Notes under the pieces: generated by a model
What the model saw: only the letters and a program-made list of their open reading frames with translations
Databases searched by the model: none
What the model was told of the DNA's origin: nothing
In this document: positions 62,380 to 64,000 of the stretch, one piece after another
Position numbering within the stretch: the first letter of the stretch is position 1
How the letters are laid out: each line of letters starts with the position of its first letter
Assembly: GCF_014638275.1 (NCBI RefSeq)
Contig: NZ_BMFJ01000001.1
Span: 682,001-746,000 of the forward strand
Direction of reading: 5' to 3'
Source of the DNA: Primorskyibacter flagellatus
GTDB taxonomy: Bacteria > Pseudomonadota > Alphaproteobacteria > Rhodobacterales > Rhodobacteraceae
DNA: 64,000 bases
Position numbers and translations under genes: made by a program

Positions 62380-63627
62380 ATGAAACGCTATTCCGCCTTT
62401 GCCCTGGCCCGCGAAGCCCTGCGTGACCACACGGGATGGAAACGCGCTTGGGAAAAGGCGACGCCCAAGCCGCATTACGACGTCATCATCGTCGGCGCGG
62501 GCGGGCACGGGCTGGCGACGGCCTACTACCTGGGCAAGAACCACGGCATCACCAATGTCGCGGTGATCGAGAAGGGCTGGCTTGGCGGCGGCAACACGGG
62601 GCGGAACACGACGATCATCCGGTCGAACTACCTGCAGGACCCGTCTGCCGCGATCTACGAGAAGGCGCGCAGCCTTTACGAGACGCTGAGCCAGGACCTG
62701 AACTACAACGTCATGTTCTCGCCCCGTGGCGTAATGATGCTGGCGCAGACCGAACATGAGGTCCGCGGCTACCGGCGCACGGCGCAGGCCAATGCCCTGC
62801 AGGGCGTGGCGACCGAATTCATTTCTCCGCAGCGCGTTCAGGAACTGGTGCCGATCATCGACATCTCCGGCCCCCGCTATCCGGTGCTCGGCGCGCTGTG
62901 GCAGCCGCGGGGCGGTACGGCGCGGCACGACGCGGTGGCCTGGGGCTATGCGCGGGCCTGTTCCGCCATGGGCATGGACATCATCCAGCAGTGCGAAGTC
63001 ACGGCGGTAAGGTCGGAAAATGGTAAGGTCACGGGGGTAGAGACCACCAAGGGCGCGATAACCTGTTCGAAGTTGGGCATCGTCGTTGCCGGCCATTCCG
63101 GCGTGATGGCGGAAAAGGCGGGCTTCCGGCTGCCGATTGAATCGGTGGCGTTGCAGGCGCTGGTGTCGGAGCCGATCAAGCCCTGCATGGATGTGGTCGT
63201 GATGGCGAACACCGTGCACGGCTACATGTCGCAGTCCGACAAGGGCGAGATGGTGATCGGTGGTGGCGCGGACGGGTACAACAACTACACGCAGCGCGGC
63301 TCCTTCCACCACATCGAGGAAACGGTGCGGGCGCTGGTCGAAACCTTTCCGATGATCTCCCGGCTCAAGATGCTGCGGCAGTGGGGCGGGATCGTGGACA
63401 TGACCGGGGACCGGTCGCCGATCATCTCGAAGACGCCGGTCGAGGGCTGTTTCATCAACTGTGGTTGGGGAACGGGCGGGTTCAAGGCGATCCCTGGCTC
63501 GGGCTGGGCGATGGCGGACATGATGGCGAAGGGCACGCCGGGGCCGCTGTGTGCGGAGTTCGGGCTGGACCGGTTCCGTCAGGGCCGGTTCGTCGACGAA
63601 AGCGTCGCCGCAGGCGTCGCGCACTGA
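62380..63627 (+). CDS. soxB: Sarcosine oxidase subunit beta SoxB
   Basis: A 415-residue flavoprotein, the catalytic subunit of heterotetrameric sarcosine oxidase, which demethylates sarcosine to glycine with formaldehyde or methylene-THF. Signature sequence includes MKRYSAFALAREALRDHTGWKRAW, the FAD motif VIIVGAGGHGLATAYYLGKNHG, WLGGGNTGRNTTIIRSNYL and CGWGTGGFKAIPGSGWAMADMMA. The start at 62380 matches SoxB N-termini. The usual partners soxD, soxA and soxG do not follow; the next gene is on the other strand. Confidence 0.95.
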   Translation: MKRYSAFALAREALRDHTGWKRAWEKATPKPHYDVIIVGAGGHGLATAYYLGKNHGITNVAVIEKGWLGGGNTGRNTTIIRSNYLQDPSAAIYEKARSLYETLSQDLNYNVMFSPRGVMMLAQTEHEVRGYRRTAQANALQGVATEFISPQRVQELVPIIDISGPRYPVLGALWQPRGGTARHDAVAWGYARACSAMGMDIIQQCEVTAVRSENGKVTGVETTKGAITCSKLGIVVAGHSGVMAEKAGFRLPIESVALQALVSEPIKPCMDVVVMANTVHGYMSQSDKGEMVIGGGADGYNNYTQRGSFHHIEETVRALVETFPMISRLKMLRQWGGIVDMTGDRSPIISKTPVEGCFINCGWGTGGFKAIPGSGWAMADMMAKGTPGPLCAEFGLDRFRQGRFVDESVAAGVAH

Positions 63628-63660
63628 GGCACGGCGATGGCGGCGCTTTCCCTTCGGTCC

Positions 63661-64000
63661 TTATTGGGCGGCGATCTTCCGGGCCATGGCCTGAGCGTGG
63701 ATCGTGCTCTGCGCGGCTTCGATGTCGGCCAGCGCTGCGGCGGCGGCGTTGACCGGGGCGTCGTAGGCCTCTGCCAGGGCGGCGACCAGCGCGGCGGGAT
63801 CGTCCCCGCTTGGCAGATAGGCCGATGCGAAACCGACCGGACCCTGGCGGATGGCCTGGGCGAACCCACGGTCATAGGGCAGCTGGTCAAGGATGGAACT
63901 GTCGGCGAACCCGAAGTAGAGCGGCCGGTCGCGGCCCTGCGGCGACATGCCAAGCAGGACATAGAGGCCGGGGCGATCGGGCAGCGCGCTGACGTCGGGA
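63661..64000 (-). CDS. Uncharacterised protein, 5' end beyond the window
   Basis: The frame stays open from the TAA at 63661 through base 64000, giving at least 112 residues of C-terminal sequence, so the gene is truncated by the window edge. An internal ATG at 63948 is probably not the start, because the upstream residues PDVSALPDRPGLYVLLG read as normal protein. GLYVLL followed about 13 residues later by PLYFGFADS recalls a GIY-YIG core, but the rest does not clearly fit. The C-terminal half is Ala-rich and helical. It is convergent with soxB. No function is assigned. Confidence 0.6.
   Translation of the reverse strand, partial: PDVSALPDRPGLYVLLGMSPQGRDRPLYFGFADSSILDQLPYDRGFAQAIRQGPVGFASAYLPSGDDPAALVAALAEAYDAPVNAAAAALADIEAAQSTIHAQAMARKIAAQ

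Noticed and set aside
60868..63624. A 918-codon minus-strand frame joining ccmI to the reverse of soxB
   Set aside because: CcmI homology begins at the GTG at 62127. The upstream portion lies opposite soxB and is compositionally a shadow.

Overview
The window looks like chromosomal DNA of a marine or salt-tolerant alphaproteobacterium of the Rhodobacteraceae (Roseobacter-like). The inference rests on gene content: an ectABC-ask ectoine operon, a C-P lyase phosphonate locus with two PhnE permeases, a CTGC-N3-GCAG PhaR regulon with PHB genes, a VPLPA-CTERM protein, a DUF1289-ruvX-ccmI operon, monomeric isocitrate dehydrogenase, a TRAP transporter and a sarcosine oxidase beta subunit. Base use is strongly GC-rich and genes are tightly packed, with many ATGA stop/start overlaps. 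No rRNA, tRNA, CRISPR array, transposase or phage gene was found.

Layout. 1-8.7 kb: a truncated ogt end, then PHB metabolism (phaZ divergent from phaC, phasin phaP, regulator phaR) with a hypothetical membrane protein, a PPOX flavoprotein and a LysR regulator. 8.9-12.3 kb: cytochrome P450, an orphan DctB-like sensor kinase and a small monooxygenase-fold protein. 12.5-27.5 kb: a large phosphonate locus, phnCDEE, then a VPLPA-CTERM protein, a hexapeptide acyltransferase, divergent phnM1 and phnF, and finally phnGHI-[DUF559]-JK-LN-M2. 27.8-31 kb: a TRAP transporter. 31.2-36.3 kb: rluE and the ectABC-ask operon with a divergent MarR regulator. 36.7-44.4 kb: monomeric icd, a secreted GT51-only protein and an RND efflux pair. 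44.7-54.3 kb: a flavin/Fe-S demethylase-like oxidoreductase, a MocR regulator, and a complete seven-gene Nit1C cluster (nitBCDEFGH). 54.5-64 kb: dusA, purU, an MFS exporter, a TauE exporter, a very acidic membrane-anchored protein, DUF1289-ruvX-ccmI, soxB, and an incomplete gene at the right edge.

How the genes fit together. The phn locus imports phosphonates (PhnCDE), loads them onto ribose triphosphate (PhnGHIL), trims the product (PhnM), cleaves the C-P bond (PhnJ) and recycles ribose bisphosphate to PRPP (PhnN), under PhnF. The pha genes store and mobilise PHB, and near-identical CTGC-N3-GCAG palindromes lie upstream of phaC/phaZ and phaP, matching known PhaR sites. Nit1C has been tied to cyanide/nitrile nitrogen assimilation, and its first gene is the homologue of cyanobacterial Sll0783, which is needed for PHB accumulation under nitrogen starvation. 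That gives a possible link to the pha genes.

The most unusual structures are these: a DUF559 nuclease-fold gene with a pair of inverted REP-like elements wedged between phnI and phnJ; a shared octamer ATTGTATG in the MocR/Nit1C and icd promoters; a perfect 32-bp hairpin between purU and the MFS gene that belongs to a family of 3'-end repeats; and an uncharacterised acidic repeat protein.
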